Source: Wenyingzhuangia marina
GTDB lineage: Bacteria > Bacteroidota > Bacteroidia > Flavobacteriales > Flavobacteriaceae
Direction of reading: 5' to 3'
Length of the DNA stretch: 64,000 nt
Assembly (NCBI RefSeq): GCF_900130035.1
Contig: NZ_FQXQ01000008.1
Location: forward strand, 1-64,000
The position numbers and the translations under genes are program-made. The notes below the pieces were generated by a model that made no database searches, was not told where the DNA came from, and saw only the letters and a list, made by a program, of their open reading frames with translations. Positions 53,268 to 63,121 of the stretch are shown here, piece after piece (the stretch's first letter is position 1; every line of letters begins with the position of its first letter).

Positions 53268-53963
53268 CTATTCCTTTAAAGTTAATTTTTCAATTCTTTT
53301 CTCATATTTCTCACCTTGAAAAATACGTTGCACAAAAACTCCCGGAACATGAATTTCATTAGGATTTAATTCTCCAATAGGAACTAATTCTTCTACTTCT
53401 ACTACATTTATTTTGGCAGCTCCACACATGGCTTGATTAAAATTACGTGCCGTTCCTTTAAAAATAATATTTCCAGCCTCATCACCTTTCCATGCTTTTA
53501 CCAAAGCAAAATCTGCTTCTACTGCATATTCTAACAAATACTGTTTTCCTTTAAACTCTCTAACCTCTTTCCCTTTAGCCACTTCTGTTCCTGCTCCAGC
53601 AGGCGTAAAAAAAGCTGGAATTCCCACTTTTGCAGATCGACAACGTTCTGCTAAAGTTCCCTGTGGAATTAACTCCACCTCAATTTCATTGTTTAACATT
53701 TGTCTTTCAAACTCATGATTTTCACCAACATAAGAAGAAATCATTTTTTTTATTTGATGTTTTTGCAACAATAAACCCAATCCAAAATCATCTACTCCAG
53801 CATTATTAGACACGCAGGTTAGTTCTTTAACATCTAACCTTACCAATTCAGCAATACTATTTTCGGGAATTCCACAAAGACCAAAACCCCCTACCAAAAG
53901 AGTCATATCACTTTGAATTCCTTGTAAAGCTTCTTGAACAGAATGTACTTTTTTGGATATCAT
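53268..53963 (-). CDS. scoA: 3-oxoacid CoA-transferase subunit A
   Basis: A 231-residue subunit with the conserved [16 protein letters not shown] nucleotide-binding loop and [10 protein letters not shown] / [13 protein letters not shown] segments. It works with the B subunit encoded immediately downstream. The intergenic space to the divergent GH43_24 gene is 149 bases. Its neighbours, including the thiolase, suggest use of acetoacetyl-CoA in the same pathway. Confidence 0.93.
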   Translation of the reverse strand: MISKKVHSVQEALQGIQSDMTLLVGGFGLCGIPENSIAELVRLDVKELTCVSNNAGVDDFGLGLLLQKHQIKKMISSYVGENHEFERQMLNNEIEVELIPQGTLAERCRSAKVGIPAFFTPAGAGTEVAKGKEVREFKGKQYLLEYAVEADFALVKAWKGDEAGNIIFKGTARNFNQAMCGAAKINVVEVEELVPIGELNPNEIHVPGVFVQRIFQGEKYEKRIEKLTLKE

Positions 53964-54112
53964 TTTTTAAAAATTGTATTTACTTAAATATAAGAAATCT
54001 AGATTTAATTTTCTTACTAAATTATTTATTAACCCCACTAATTCTATGAATTTCACATCCTTTAAATATCAAAATAATCCTGAGATTTGAAATCATCATT
54101 AAAAACAACTAT

Positions 54113-55213
54113 ATGAAAAAGATATCATTGTATTTATTACTACTATTATCAATAAACCTAACTGCTCAAAACAATTCTTTTTCGCCAGGAGAACTTTGGA
54201 AAGACACAGATGGTACCCACATCAATGCTCATGGAGGTGGCATTCTTTATGACCAAGGAATTTACTATTGGTATGGAGAACATAAAGGAGAATCAAACAA
54301 TGCTTATGTTGGTATAACAGTTTACAGCTCTAATGATTTATATAACTGGAAAAATGAAGGGGTAGCTTTAGCTGTTTCTAAAAATCCTAATTCAGAAATT
54401 GTTGCAGGAAGTGTAATGGAAAGGCCAAAGGTTATTTACAATACAAAAACAAAGCAATATGTTATGTGGTTTCATTTAGAATTAAAAGGACAAGGATATG
54501 AAGCTGCAAGAACTGCTGTTGCCACTAGCGACTCTCCATTAGGTCCCTTTACTTATCTAAAATCTCATAGACCAAATAAAAAAACTTGGCCTATAAACTA
54601 TAATGAAGAATGGAAAAAAACACCCAAAGAAGGTGAAGTACAAGAATGGTGGTCTGAAAAATGGTATAAAGCTGTAAAAGAAGGACTATTTATTAGAAGA
54701 GATTTTGAACAAGGACAAATGTCACGAGATATGACTGTATATGTAGATGATGATGGAAAAGCATATCACATCCATTCCTCAGAAGAAAACCAAACCTTAC
54801 ATATTTCTGAACTTACTGATGATTATTTAGATTTCACAGGTAAGTGGGCTAGGGTTGATCCAGGTGGACAAAATGAAGCTCCTGCCATTTTTAAAAAAGA
54901 AGGAATATACTATATGATTACTTCTGGATTAACAGGATGGGATCCAAATGCTGCTAGATCTTTTAAAGCTAGTTCAATTTTAGGTCCTTGGATATCTTTA
55001 GGAAATCCTGCCAAAGGCAAAGACTCAGACCTTACTTTTTATTCTCAAAGCACATACATATTACCTATTCAAAGTAAGAAAGATACTTTTATTTTTATGG
55101 CAGATAGATGGAATCCTAAAAAACCTATAGACGGAAGATACATTTGGTTACCCATAAAATTTAAAGACGAGAAACCAATTATTGAATGGAAAAGCAGATG
55201 GAAAATCAATTAA
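54113..55213 (+). CDS. GH43 subfamily 24-type exo-beta-1,3-galactanase
   Basis: A 366-residue secreted enzyme (signal ends LTA-QNN). The opening WKDTDGTHINAHGGGIL followed by YYWYGEHKGE is characteristic of GH43_24, which trims beta-1,3-galactan backbones of arabinogalactan proteins. The unusual catalytic set of Pc1,3Gal43A (Glu102, Glu208, Gln263, no Asp base) is matched by Glu103 (VMERPKVIYN), Glu255 (GQNEAPAIF) and Gln312 (FYSQSTYILP). It stands alone among housekeeping genes, without a CBM or a T9SS tail, and ends in a shared terminator. Its predicted substrate fits the arabinose- and hydroxyproline-directed operon 21 kb away. Confidence 0.85.
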   Translation: MKKISLYLLLLLSINLTAQNNSFSPGELWKDTDGTHINAHGGGILYDQGIYYWYGEHKGESNNAYVGITVYSSNDLYNWKNEGVALAVSKNPNSEIVAGSVMERPKVIYNTKTKQYVMWFHLELKGQGYEAARTAVATSDSPLGPFTYLKSHRPNKKTWPINYNEEWKKTPKEGEVQEWWSEKWYKAVKEGLFIRRDFEQGQMSRDMTVYVDDDGKAYHIHSSEENQTLHISELTDDYLDFTGKWARVDPGGQNEAPAIFKKEGIYYMITSGLTGWDPNAARSFKASSILGPWISLGNPAKGKDSDLTFYSQSTYILPIQSKKDTFIFMADRWNPKKPIDGRYIWLPIKFKDEKPIIEWKSRWKIN

Positions 55214-55257
55214 ACTAAAAAAGCTCAGTGATAAAAATCACTGAGCCTTTTTAGTTT
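55212..55257. terminator. Bidirectional intrinsic terminator
   Basis: Long inverted repeat with 21-bp arms and one mismatch around AAAA (core GCTCAGTGAT / ATCACTGAGC), between the converging GH43_24 and TPR genes. A/T-rich flanks give T-runs on either strand; the repeat begins in the GH43 stop codon. Confidence 0.92.
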
Positions 55258-55268
55258 AAAAACTTTTA

Positions 55269-56492
55269 TTACAAGTTTTTTGCTTTTTCTGGCTGATTAA
55301 CCGCTTTATAAAGAGCTTTTAAATTAGACCTTACTTCTTCATCTTTTTTCAATTCATAAGCCTTTTCAAATAGCGGAATTGCTTCAAGATACATATTGTT
55401 AAGTTTATCTTTTATTTCAGAATACTTTTTAGTTCCTCTATTCTTATTTAGTTCTTCAACTATTTCCTGCTCTTGACCTATAATAATTACTCCTTTGTTA
55501 ATATAAGCATTTCTATACTTTGGATCTAAAGCTATCACTTTATTATAAGCTGAAACTGCCTTTTCAGTATTTCCTATATTTTGAGAAATCACTCCTAAAT
55601 TATACCAAAGATTTTTATTGTTTTCATCTAGCTCTAAAGTTTCTTCTACAGCTTTAATATATGCTTCTTTATCCCCTGTTTTATAAATAACACTTGCATA
55701 ATTTTCAAAAAACCTTACGTTGTTAGGAAATTCCTTTTTAGCTTCTTTTAACTTTGCAAGTTCTTTTTCTATATTCCCTTGCTGATCATAAATTAATATT
55801 AAATTATTATAGTATTCTTCACGAACAGCTTTATCAACAACAATTTCACCTGGTGTAATATGAGTAGCTTCTTTAATTGCTTTATCTCTATCTTCTTTTT
55901 TAAAGAACTCATTATCTCTTAAAGTATGCTTATTAAACGCGCTAAAAGTTTTATCTCCTAAAAGTTTTAACATTTTTTCTGTAATCTTTGCAACTGCAGG
56001 GTAGTCTTTTTCGTTTATACGACAATTAAGCAGATTCTCCAATAAATCTTTACGCTCTGGTCTTATGTTATACAAAGTCTCATAAACATCTCCCGCATTT
56101 TTATAATCCTCTTTTTTAAGATAATCTCCTAACTTTTTAAAATAGCTATCATTAATAATGTTTAAATAACTAATGGCTTTCTCAGAATATTTTTGCTTTT
56201 CTGCTTTATACTCAACATCTAAAGTTTTATAAAAATTAACTGCTGCTGTTGGATAATCTTTTTCTTCAGAAGCTTCTTCTTCATCACCAAAAGCTATTTT
56301 TCCTAATAAAAAGTAATAGTATGATTCATACTCTGTACCTTTTGATAGAGACTCTAATCCTTTAATACTTTCTGCTGCTTCTGTAAAATTAGAACGCTTA
56401 ATTAGTTTCTCTACATTTTTTAACTCCTTTTTCTGTGCTAATACAGAAAAAGAAACACTAACACCTAATATTAATGTTGTTATTTTTTTCAT
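55269..56492 (-). CDS. Exported tetratricopeptide repeat protein
   Basis: A 407-residue protein with a signal peptide (ending VLA-QKK) and several TPR motifs, clearest at about residues 270-345 (NLWYNLGVISQNIGNTEKAV, ALDPKYRNAYINKGVI). TPR proteins mediate protein-protein contact; no enzyme motif is seen. It lies 18 bases after gyrA, as in many Flavobacteria, and is probably co-transcribed with it. The role is unknown, presumably in the periplasm. Confidence 0.85.
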   Translation of the reverse strand: MKKITTLILGVSVSFSVLAQKKELKNVEKLIKRSNFTEAAESIKGLESLSKGTEYESYYYFLLGKIAFGDEEEASEEKDYPTAAVNFYKTLDVEYKAEKQKYSEKAISYLNIINDSYFKKLGDYLKKEDYKNAGDVYETLYNIRPERKDLLENLLNCRINEKDYPAVAKITEKMLKLLGDKTFSAFNKHTLRDNEFFKKEDRDKAIKEATHITPGEIVVDKAVREEYYNNLILIYDQQGNIEKELAKLKEAKKEFPNNVRFFENYASVIYKTGDKEAYIKAVEETLELDENNKNLWYNLGVISQNIGNTEKAVSAYNKVIALDPKYRNAYINKGVIIIGQEQEIVEELNKNRGTKKYSEIKDKLNNMYLEAIPLFEKAYELKKDEEVRSNLKALYKAVNQPEKAKNL

Positions 56493-56510
56493 CTCAGATT
56501 TATTTATATT

Positions 56511-59024
56511 TTACTCTTGATTTGTTTCTATTGAACCTTCAGTACTATCTTCAATAGTAGCCTCTGTATTTTCTTCAACTTCTTCATCATCTTTCATTAC
56601 CTTCGCTACTGCAGCAATTGAGTCATTCTCATTAATGTTAATCAACCTAACTCCTTGAGTAGCTCTACCCATAGTTCTTAATTGCTCAACTTCCATTCGG
56701 ATTGTAATTCCTGATTTATTAATAATCATCAAATCATCCTCATCTGTAACATTTTTAATAGACACTAACTCTCCTGTTTTATCAGAAATATTTAAGGTCT
56801 TAACTCCCTTACCACCTCTGTTTGTAATACGATAATCTTCTAATTTAGAACGTTTACCATATCCCTTTTCAGAAACAACTAAGATTTCGCTTTCCATATC
56901 ATCTACAGCAATCATTCCAATAACTTCATCCTTATCATGCGCTAGTGTAATTCCTCTAACTCCAGATGCAGTTCTTCCCATCGGTCTTGTCTTTTCTTCT
57001 TCAAAACGAATGGTTTTACCAGACTTCACAGCTAACATTACTTGACTAGAACCATTGGTTAACTTTGCTTCTAACAACTCATCACCTTCTTTGACAGTAA
57101 TAGCCTGAACACCGTTAGTTCTTGGTCTAGAATATTGTTCTAACAAAGTCTTTTTAACTTGACCTTGTTTGGTTGCCATAATTACGTAGTGACTGTTGAT
57201 GTATTCTTCATCTTTTAAATCTTCTGTTACCAAGAAAGCTTTTACTTTATCATCACTTTCTATGTTGATTAAGTTTTGTAAAGCTCTACCTTTTGACACT
57301 TTTGTTCCTTCAGGAATTTCGTACACACGCATCCAGAACACTTTTCCTTTTTGTGTAAAGAACATCATGTATTGATGGTTAGTTCCCACAAATAAGTGTT
57401 CTAAGAAGTCTTCATTTCTGGTAGCCACTCCTTTTTGACCTTTACCACCTCTGTTTTGAGTTTTGTATTCTGATAACGGGGTACGTTTTACATATCCTGC
57501 ATGAGAAATAGTTACTACTACTTTAGAATCAGGAATCATATCCTCAATTCTCATATCTCCTCCAGCATATTCAATTACAGAACGTCTTTCATCGCCATAT
57601 TTTTCTCTTATGGCAATTAATTCATTCTTAATAATTTCCATTCTACGTTCCTCACTAGAAAGAATATCTTTTAAGTCTGCAATTAAAAGCATGATTTCTT
57701 CATACTCAGAACGTAACTTATCTTGCTCTAATCCTGTTAACTGACGCAAACGCATTTCAACAATAGCTTTTGCTTGAATTTCAGTCAATTCAAAACGAGC
57801 CATTAATTTTTCACGTGCTTCATCACCATTTTTAGAACCTCTAATAATTGCAATTACTTCATCAATATTGTCTGATGCAATAATCAATCCTTCTAAAATA
57901 TGAGCTCTTGCTTCTGCTTTCTTTAAATCAAATTCTGTTCTACGAGTTACTACCTCGTGTCTGTGCTCAACAAAATGATGAATTAAATCTTTTAAATTTA
58001 ACATCTCTGGTCTTCCTTTAACCAAAGCAATATTGTTTACACTAAAAGATGTTTGTAAAGAAGTATATTTATATAATTTATTTAAAATAATATTTGGAAT
58101 AGCATCTTTCTTTAAAACATATACAATCCTCATCCCATTACGGTCAGACTCATCACGAATATTAGCAATTCCTTCTAGTTTTTTCTCATTGACTAACTCA
58201 GCAGTTTTTTTAATCATTTCTGCCTTGTTTACCAAATATGGAATTTCAGTAACAATAATACAATCTCTACCCTTTACTTCTTCAAAAATAGCTTTTGCAC
58301 GAATAACTACTTTCCCTCTACCTGTATGAAAAGCTTCTTTTACACCTTCATAACCATAAATAATTCCTCCTGTAGGAAAGTCTGGAGCTTTAATGTGCTC
58401 CATCAAACCATCAACATCTATATCTCTATTATCAATATAGGCCTCAATACCGTTAATAACTTCTGTTAAATTATGAGGTGCCATATTGGTAGCCATCCCT
58501 ACCGCAATACCAGAAGCACCATTTACCAATAAGTTTGGAATACGGGTTGGTAATACTGTTGGCTCATTTAACGTATCATCAAAGTTCAATCGATAATCAA
58601 TGGTTTCTTTCTCAATATCAGACAACATTTCTTCTGATATTTTTTGCATACGAACCTCAGTATAACGCATTGCTGCAGGACTATCACCATCTACAGAACC
58701 AAAGTTCCCTTGCCCATCAACCATCATATAACGTACACTCCAACTTTGAGCCATACGTACCATTGAGTCATACACTGAGGTATCACCATGTGGATGATAC
58801 TTTCCTAATACTTCCCCAACTACTCTTGCAGATTTTTTATACGCTCCAGTTGACTTAATTCCCAACTCATGCATTCCAAATAGAACACGTCTATGTACCG
58901 GCTTTAACCCATCTCTTACATCTGGTAGTGCACGTGACACAATTACAGACATTGAATAATCAATATAAGCAGATTTCATCTGCTCTTCAATATTAATAGG
59001 AATCAGCTTTTCTCCTTCAATCAT
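56511..59024 (-). CDS. gyrA: DNA gyrase subunit A
   Basis: An 837-residue type IIA topoisomerase subunit. The catalytic Tyr121 is in [10 protein letters not shown], the N-terminal signature [18 protein letters not shown] is intact and the first GyrA-box lies in NRGGKGQKG in the C-terminal beta-pinwheel. It introduces negative supercoils together with GyrB. At the quinolone region the E. coli Ser83 and Asp87 positions are Thr82 and Asp86; Thr is a common natural state in Bacteroidota and is not evidence of resistance. The C-terminal tail is acidic (rich in Glu and Thr). It is divergent from clpC. Confidence 0.97.
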   Translation of the reverse strand: MIEGEKLIPINIEEQMKSAYIDYSMSVIVSRALPDVRDGLKPVHRRVLFGMHELGIKSTGAYKKSARVVGEVLGKYHPHGDTSVYDSMVRMAQSWSVRYMMVDGQGNFGSVDGDSPAAMRYTEVRMQKISEEMLSDIEKETIDYRLNFDDTLNEPTVLPTRIPNLLVNGASGIAVGMATNMAPHNLTEVINGIEAYIDNRDIDVDGLMEHIKAPDFPTGGIIYGYEGVKEAFHTGRGKVVIRAKAIFEEVKGRDCIIVTEIPYLVNKAEMIKKTAELVNEKKLEGIANIRDESDRNGMRIVYVLKKDAIPNIILNKLYKYTSLQTSFSVNNIALVKGRPEMLNLKDLIHHFVEHRHEVVTRRTEFDLKKAEARAHILEGLIIASDNIDEVIAIIRGSKNGDEAREKLMARFELTEIQAKAIVEMRLRQLTGLEQDKLRSEYEEIMLLIADLKDILSSEERRMEIIKNELIAIREKYGDERRSVIEYAGGDMRIEDMIPDSKVVVTISHAGYVKRTPLSEYKTQNRGGKGQKGVATRNEDFLEHLFVGTNHQYMMFFTQKGKVFWMRVYEIPEGTKVSKGRALQNLINIESDDKVKAFLVTEDLKDEEYINSHYVIMATKQGQVKKTLLEQYSRPRTNGVQAITVKEGDELLEAKLTNGSSQVMLAVKSGKTIRFEEEKTRPMGRTASGVRGITLAHDKDEVIGMIAVDDMESEILVVSEKGYGKRSKLEDYRITNRGGKGVKTLNISDKTGELVSIKNVTDEDDLMIINKSGITIRMEVEQLRTMGRATQGVRLININENDSIAAVAKVMKDDEEVEENTEATIEDSTEGSIETNQE

Positions 59025-59051
59025 GTATATTATTCTTAAGTTATATTTTAA

Positions 59052-59174
59052 TTATCAACATAGCAATTTAAACCTTTTTATCCACTTCACAAGGCTCTTA
59101 AAGCTCTAATTTAATCACAAGTTATTAACAAACAAAACCAACTAATTATTGTCTTCGTATATGTTTTATCAACA
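59052..59174 (+). other. Cluster of four DnaA-box-like 9-mers between gyrA and clpC
   Basis: On the plus strand, TTATCAACA occurs at 59052-59060 and 59166-59174, TTATCCACT at 59078-59086 and TTATTAACA at 59122-59130. Each is one or two changes from the consensus TTATCCACA. Spacings are 26, 44 and 44 bases. The 291-base gap between the divergent genes is otherwise A/T-rich and should also hold both promoters. It could reflect DnaA-controlled transcription or a replication-related site; chance in A/T-rich DNA is possible. Confidence 0.35.
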
Positions 59175-59315
59175 TATTAAACCCACAACACACTGATTTA
59201 CAATAAAATAAAAACAAGACAGTTTGTCTTCTTTTAACAATGGCAGGTAATTTGTAATTTATCTAAAAAAAATCTACTAAATTTACGTAGAACCTAATCT
59301 TAAAAACGATAGAAT

Positions 59316-61889
59316 ATGGATGATAATTTCTCACAAGAAGTAAAAGATGTGATTGGTTTCAGTAAGGAAGAGGCTATCAGACTAGGTCATGACTTTATTG
59401 GTACTGAGCATTTGGTGCTAGGTATTATTCGTAATCAAACTAGCAAGGCTAATGATATGCTAATCGCGTTAGATGTAAACCTTGAGTATTTAAAACACAA
59501 GGTGGAGGCTTTACATCCTATTTCTAGCTTACCTATACCTGCTGGAGAAAGAAGAAACCTTCATTTAACCAAACAAGCTGAAAAAGCTTTAAAATCTACT
59601 TTTTTAGAAGCTAGATTGTATAACAGTACTACTGTTGATACTGCTTTATTACTGCTTTGTATTTTACGAAATGAAAATGACCCAATTACTAAAATATTAG
59701 ACAAGTTGCACATTACTTACAATGATGTAAAATCTTTATACAAACAATTGTCTCAAGGAGAAGATGATGAACAAGAACTTGATGAAGCTATTGAAGACAC
59801 CTTTGGTAGCCCAACCAACGAAAGTTCTCAAGATTTTTCTGGCGGAAATACAGGTTCTTTCGAAAGAAGTCAACCGCAAACACCTAATCCAAACAAAAAA
59901 TCTAAAACTCCTGTATTAGATAATTTTGGACGTGACTTGACTTTCTTAGCAGAAACAGACAAGTTAGATCCGGTTGTTGGTCGTAATGAAGAAATTGAGC
60001 GTGTCTCTCAAATTTTGAGTAGACGTAAAAAGAACAACCCTATGTTAATTGGTGAGCCTGGAGTAGGTAAATCTGCCATTGCAGAAGGTTTGGCCTTAAG
60101 AATTGTGCAACGTAAAGTTTCTAGAATTTTATTCAACAAACGTGTGGTTTCTTTAGACTTGGCAAGCCTTGTTGCTGGCACAAAATATAGAGGTCAGTTT
60201 GAAGAAAGAATGAAAGCTTTGATGAATGAATTAGAAAAAAATGATGATATCATTTTATTCATTGATGAAATTCACACCATCGTAGGTGCCGGAGGAGCTA
60301 CAGGTTCTTTAGATGCTTCAAACATGTTAAAACCTACGTTGGCAAGAGGTGAAATTCAATGTATTGGTGCTACCACTTTAGATGAATATCGTCAAAATAT
60401 TGAAAAAGATGGAGCTTTAGAAAGACGTTTCCAAAAAGTAATTGTGGAACCTACTACCGAAGAAGAAACCATTCAAATATTACATAACATCAAAGGTAAA
60501 TATGAAGACCATCATAATGTAACTTTTACAGATGAAGCAATTGTTGCTTGTGTAAAATTAACGAATCGTTACATGACTGATCGTTTTTTACCAGACAAAG
60601 CTATTGATGCTTTAGATGAAGCTGGATCTAGAATCCACATCACAAATATTGTGGTGCCTAAGCAAATTATTAAACTTGAGGCTGAGTTAGAAAACATCAA
60701 AGACAAAAAGACAAAAGCTGTTAACGGTCAAAAATATGAAGAAGCGGCCAAGTTAAGAGATGACGAAAAAAATATGGAAGCTGCTCTGGCATCTGCTCAA
60801 CAACAGTGGGAAGAGGCTGCTAGAAAAAATAGAGAAGTAGTTACCGAAGAAAATGTTGCAGAAGTAGTTTCTATGATGACAGGAATTCCTGTAAGTAGAG
60901 TGGCCGAAGCCGAAAGTTCTAAACTTAGAGACTTACCAAGTACCATTAAAGGAAAAGTTATTGGACAAGATGAAGCTGTTGCAAAGGTTATAAAAGCCAT
61001 TCAACGTAACCGTGTTGGATTAAAAGATCCTAACAAACCTATTGGATCATTTATCTTTTTAGGTCAAACAGGAGTAGGGAAAACACAATTAGCAAAAGTA
61101 TTAGCTACAGAAATGTTTGACTCTGAAGATGCGTTGATTCGCATTGACATGAGTGAATACATGGAAAAATTTGCAATTTCTAGATTGGTAGGAGCACCTC
61201 CAGGATATGTAGGATATGAAGAAGGTGGACAATTAACCGAAAAAGTTAGAAGAAAACCATACTCAATTGTATTGTTAGACGAAATTGAAAAAGCACACCC
61301 TGATGTATTCAATATGCTTTTACAAATTTTAGATGATGGATATGTTACCGATAGTTTAGGTCGTAAAATTGATTTTAGAAATACTATCATTATTATGACT
61401 TCTAACATTGGAGCACGTCAAGTAAAAGATTTTGGAGTAGGAGTTGGTTTTGGAACTGCTTCTAAAGCTGCACAAACCAATGATCATATTAAAAGTGTGA
61501 TTGAAGGTGCCTTAAAAAAATCTTTTGCTCCTGAATTCTTAAACAGAATTGATGATGTTATTTTATTCAATGCTTTAGAAAGAGAAGATATTCACAGAAT
61601 TATAGATATTGAGTTATCTAAATTAACCAAACGTATTAGCGGCTTAGGATATACTTTAATTTTAAGCAACGAAGCTAAAGATTATATAGCAGAGAAAGGA
61701 TTTGATAAAAAGTATGGTGCTAGACCTTTAAAAAGAGCTATTCAAAAATATATTGAAGATGCCTTAGCTGAAGAAATAGTAAACGCTAACTTAAATGATG
61801 GAGACATTATTAAAATGGAACTGGATAAAGAAAAACAAGAGTTAACCATTTCTATTGAACATCAAGAAAATTCTGAAATTAAAGAATAA
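59316..61889 (+). CDS. clpC: ClpC, AAA+ chaperone subunit of the Clp protease
   Basis: An 857-residue unfoldase. Two Clp-N repeats (about 5-150) precede an acidic linker, the first AAA+ domain with GEPGVGKSAIAEGL, a UVR-like middle region (QKYEEAAKLRDDEKNM) and the second AAA+ domain with GQTGVGKTQLAK and LLDEIEKAHPDV. It threads substrates into ClpP for degradation. The ClpN start MDDNFSQEVKDVIG matches family N-termini, supporting the chosen ATG. It has no close neighbour in the same direction and ends in its own terminator. Confidence 0.95.
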   Translation: MDDNFSQEVKDVIGFSKEEAIRLGHDFIGTEHLVLGIIRNQTSKANDMLIALDVNLEYLKHKVEALHPISSLPIPAGERRNLHLTKQAEKALKSTFLEARLYNSTTVDTALLLLCILRNENDPITKILDKLHITYNDVKSLYKQLSQGEDDEQELDEAIEDTFGSPTNESSQDFSGGNTGSFERSQPQTPNPNKKSKTPVLDNFGRDLTFLAETDKLDPVVGRNEEIERVSQILSRRKKNNPMLIGEPGVGKSAIAEGLALRIVQRKVSRILFNKRVVSLDLASLVAGTKYRGQFEERMKALMNELEKNDDIILFIDEIHTIVGAGGATGSLDASNMLKPTLARGEIQCIGATTLDEYRQNIEKDGALERRFQKVIVEPTTEEETIQILHNIKGKYEDHHNVTFTDEAIVACVKLTNRYMTDRFLPDKAIDALDEAGSRIHITNIVVPKQIIKLEAELENIKDKKTKAVNGQKYEEAAKLRDDEKNMEAALASAQQQWEEAARKNREVVTEENVAEVVSMMTGIPVSRVAEAESSKLRDLPSTIKGKVIGQDEAVAKVIKAIQRNRVGLKDPNKPIGSFIFLGQTGVGKTQLAKVLATEMFDSEDALIRIDMSEYMEKFAISRLVGAPPGYVGYEEGGQLTEKVRRKPYSIVLLDEIEKAHPDVFNMLLQILDDGYVTDSLGRKIDFRNTIIIMTSNIGARQVKDFGVGVGFGTASKAAQTNDHIKSVIEGALKKSFAPEFLNRIDDVILFNALEREDIHRIIDIELSKLTKRISGLGYTLILSNEAKDYIAEKGFDKKYGARPLKRAIQKYIEDALAEEIVNANLNDGDIIKMELDKEKQELTISIEHQENSEIKE

Positions 61890-61891
61890 GC

Positions 61892-61926
61892 AAAAAAGGA
61901 TGAACTTAACAGTTCATCCTTTTTTT
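61892..61926. terminator. Bidirectional intrinsic terminator
   Basis: Perfect 15-bp arms (AAAAAAGGATGAACT / AGTTCATCCTTTTTT) with a TAAC loop, 3 bases after the clpC stop and 4 bases before the end of the converging minus-strand gene. Confidence 0.93.
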
Positions 61927-61929
61927 ATG

Positions 61930-62697
61930 TTATAAAATAATATCTCTCAATTTTATTCCTGCTTTGTCCAAAAATGGAATTTTTATGATTTCTGTTTTTA
62001 TTTCGGAGAGTGCATTTTTTTGGTCTTCTGTAAATACATCATATGCTTTTTGAGTCAGTATCAATTTATCCCCCACTGGCTTCATATCAAAAACGCCATT
62101 CTCTACTTGTTCTTTTGTAAAAGTAATAGTACTAATTCTGTTTGCTTTTAAGAGAGAAAATAAATCTTTCTTTACTTTTTTATCTTTTATATACGCTAAA
62201 CAAATCAACAACGTATTTCCTACAAAACAAGTCATATCACTTGTTAGGATATTATCTGGTAAATCAAAACTAAAAGGAGTCAACTCAAAATCTTCGCAAT
62301 ATTCTTCAAATAAAGATTCATCGGTATTTTCATTAATTCCACACAAAGCTATTTCAGAAGCCAAATGCGAAACCAAACTATTTTGTCCGTAAAAATAAAT
62401 CTCTTCCTCAGCAGCCTCGGTATAGTCAATAGTTTCTTTGTTTTCTATCTCTAAAACTTTATCTATTGTTTCATAATAAGTCTCAATATTTTTAAGAGGA
62501 GAAACGGCAATCTGTTCCTTGTTTTTAAAAAATAAATTAGAAATACTTAAAAGTTTTACAGCTCCTAAATTCAAGATTTTAAAATCAGAGTTTTTTGTAA
62601 GCGTATCAAAATCTCTTTGTGACAATTCCTTTTGTGCATTGGGTAAAAAACCTAAGGATTTATCAAAAATCCAATTCCTAAAATCTATCAATATCAT
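61930..62697 (-). CDS. Hypothetical protein, coupled to umuD
   Basis: I do not recognise this 255-residue protein. It has no signal peptide or membrane segment, is acidic in the middle (IDYTEAAEEEIYFYG) and looks alpha/beta. Its ATG follows the umuD stop by a single base, so it is almost certainly co-translated with the mutagenesis genes. A faint resemblance of VGDKLILTQKAYDVF and the overall size to amidinotransferase/deiminase-like folds is not enough for a call. A role in DNA-damage response is suggested only by position. Confidence 0.65.
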   Translation of the reverse strand: MILIDFRNWIFDKSLGFLPNAQKELSQRDFDTLTKNSDFKILNLGAVKLLSISNLFFKNKEQIAVSPLKNIETYYETIDKVLEIENKETIDYTEAAEEEIYFYGQNSLVSHLASEIALCGINENTDESLFEEYCEDFELTPFSFDLPDNILTSDMTCFVGNTLLICLAYIKDKKVKKDLFSLLKANRISTITFTKEQVENGVFDMKPVGDKLILTQKAYDVFTEDQKNALSEIKTEIIKIPFLDKAGIKLRDIIL

Positions 62698-62698
62698 A

Positions 62699-63121
62699 CT
62701 ATAATTTTTTAATCACATAGGTTACTATTCCCCAAATCACCAATTCTTGATCTTCTGTTACTTTTATCTCTGGATAACTTTTATTTTCAGGAACCAAATA
62801 TACACCATCCTCTTGAACCCTTAATCTTTTCACGGTAAAGTCACCATCTAACATACAAACTGCTATTTTTCCGTTTTGAGGTTCCAAGCTTCTATCTATT
62901 ACCAACAAATCTCCATCAGACATTCCAGCCTCTTGCATAGAATCTCCATCCACTTTAGCAAAAAAAGTAGCGGTTTCATTTTTAATCAATTCCTCATCTA
63001 AGGAAATTCTTTTTCCTTGAAAGTCTTCTGCTGGCGATGGAAATCCAGCTTTAATTCCATCTTCTACAAAAGGGACTTTTACAAATCCATTAAATTCATA
63101 TTTATAAAACGTTAATATCAT
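62699..63121 (-). CDS. umuD: UmuD-like S24 peptidase subunit of DNA polymerase V
   Basis: A 140-residue LexA-type serine peptidase. The self-cleavage site is Ala25-Gly26 in KAGFPSPAED, the nucleophile is Ser61 (KVDGDSMQEAG) and the general base is Lys98 (DGDFTVKRLR), each one position from the E. coli residues (Cys24-Gly25, Ser60, Lys97). Cleavage after DNA damage would produce the active form that assembles with the UmuC polymerase. The ATG overlaps the umuC stop by one base (TAATG), so here the gene follows umuC, the reverse of the E. coli order. Confidence 0.93.
   Translation of the reverse strand: MILTFYKYEFNGFVKVPFVEDGIKAGFPSPAEDFQGKRISLDEELIKNETATFFAKVDGDSMQEAGMSDGDLLVIDRSLEPQNGKIAVCMLDGDFTVKRLRVQEDGVYLVPENKSYPEIKVTEDQELVIWGIVTYVIKKL

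Noticed and set aside
55200-55260. Inverted repeat after the GH43_24 gene as a mobile-element end
   Set aside because: It is a standard terminator between converging genes with A/T-runs on both sides.
58760-58790. Thr82 of GyrA as a quinolone-resistance mutation
   Set aside because: Thr or Ser at this position is normal variation in Bacteroidota; nothing in the sequence indicates selection.
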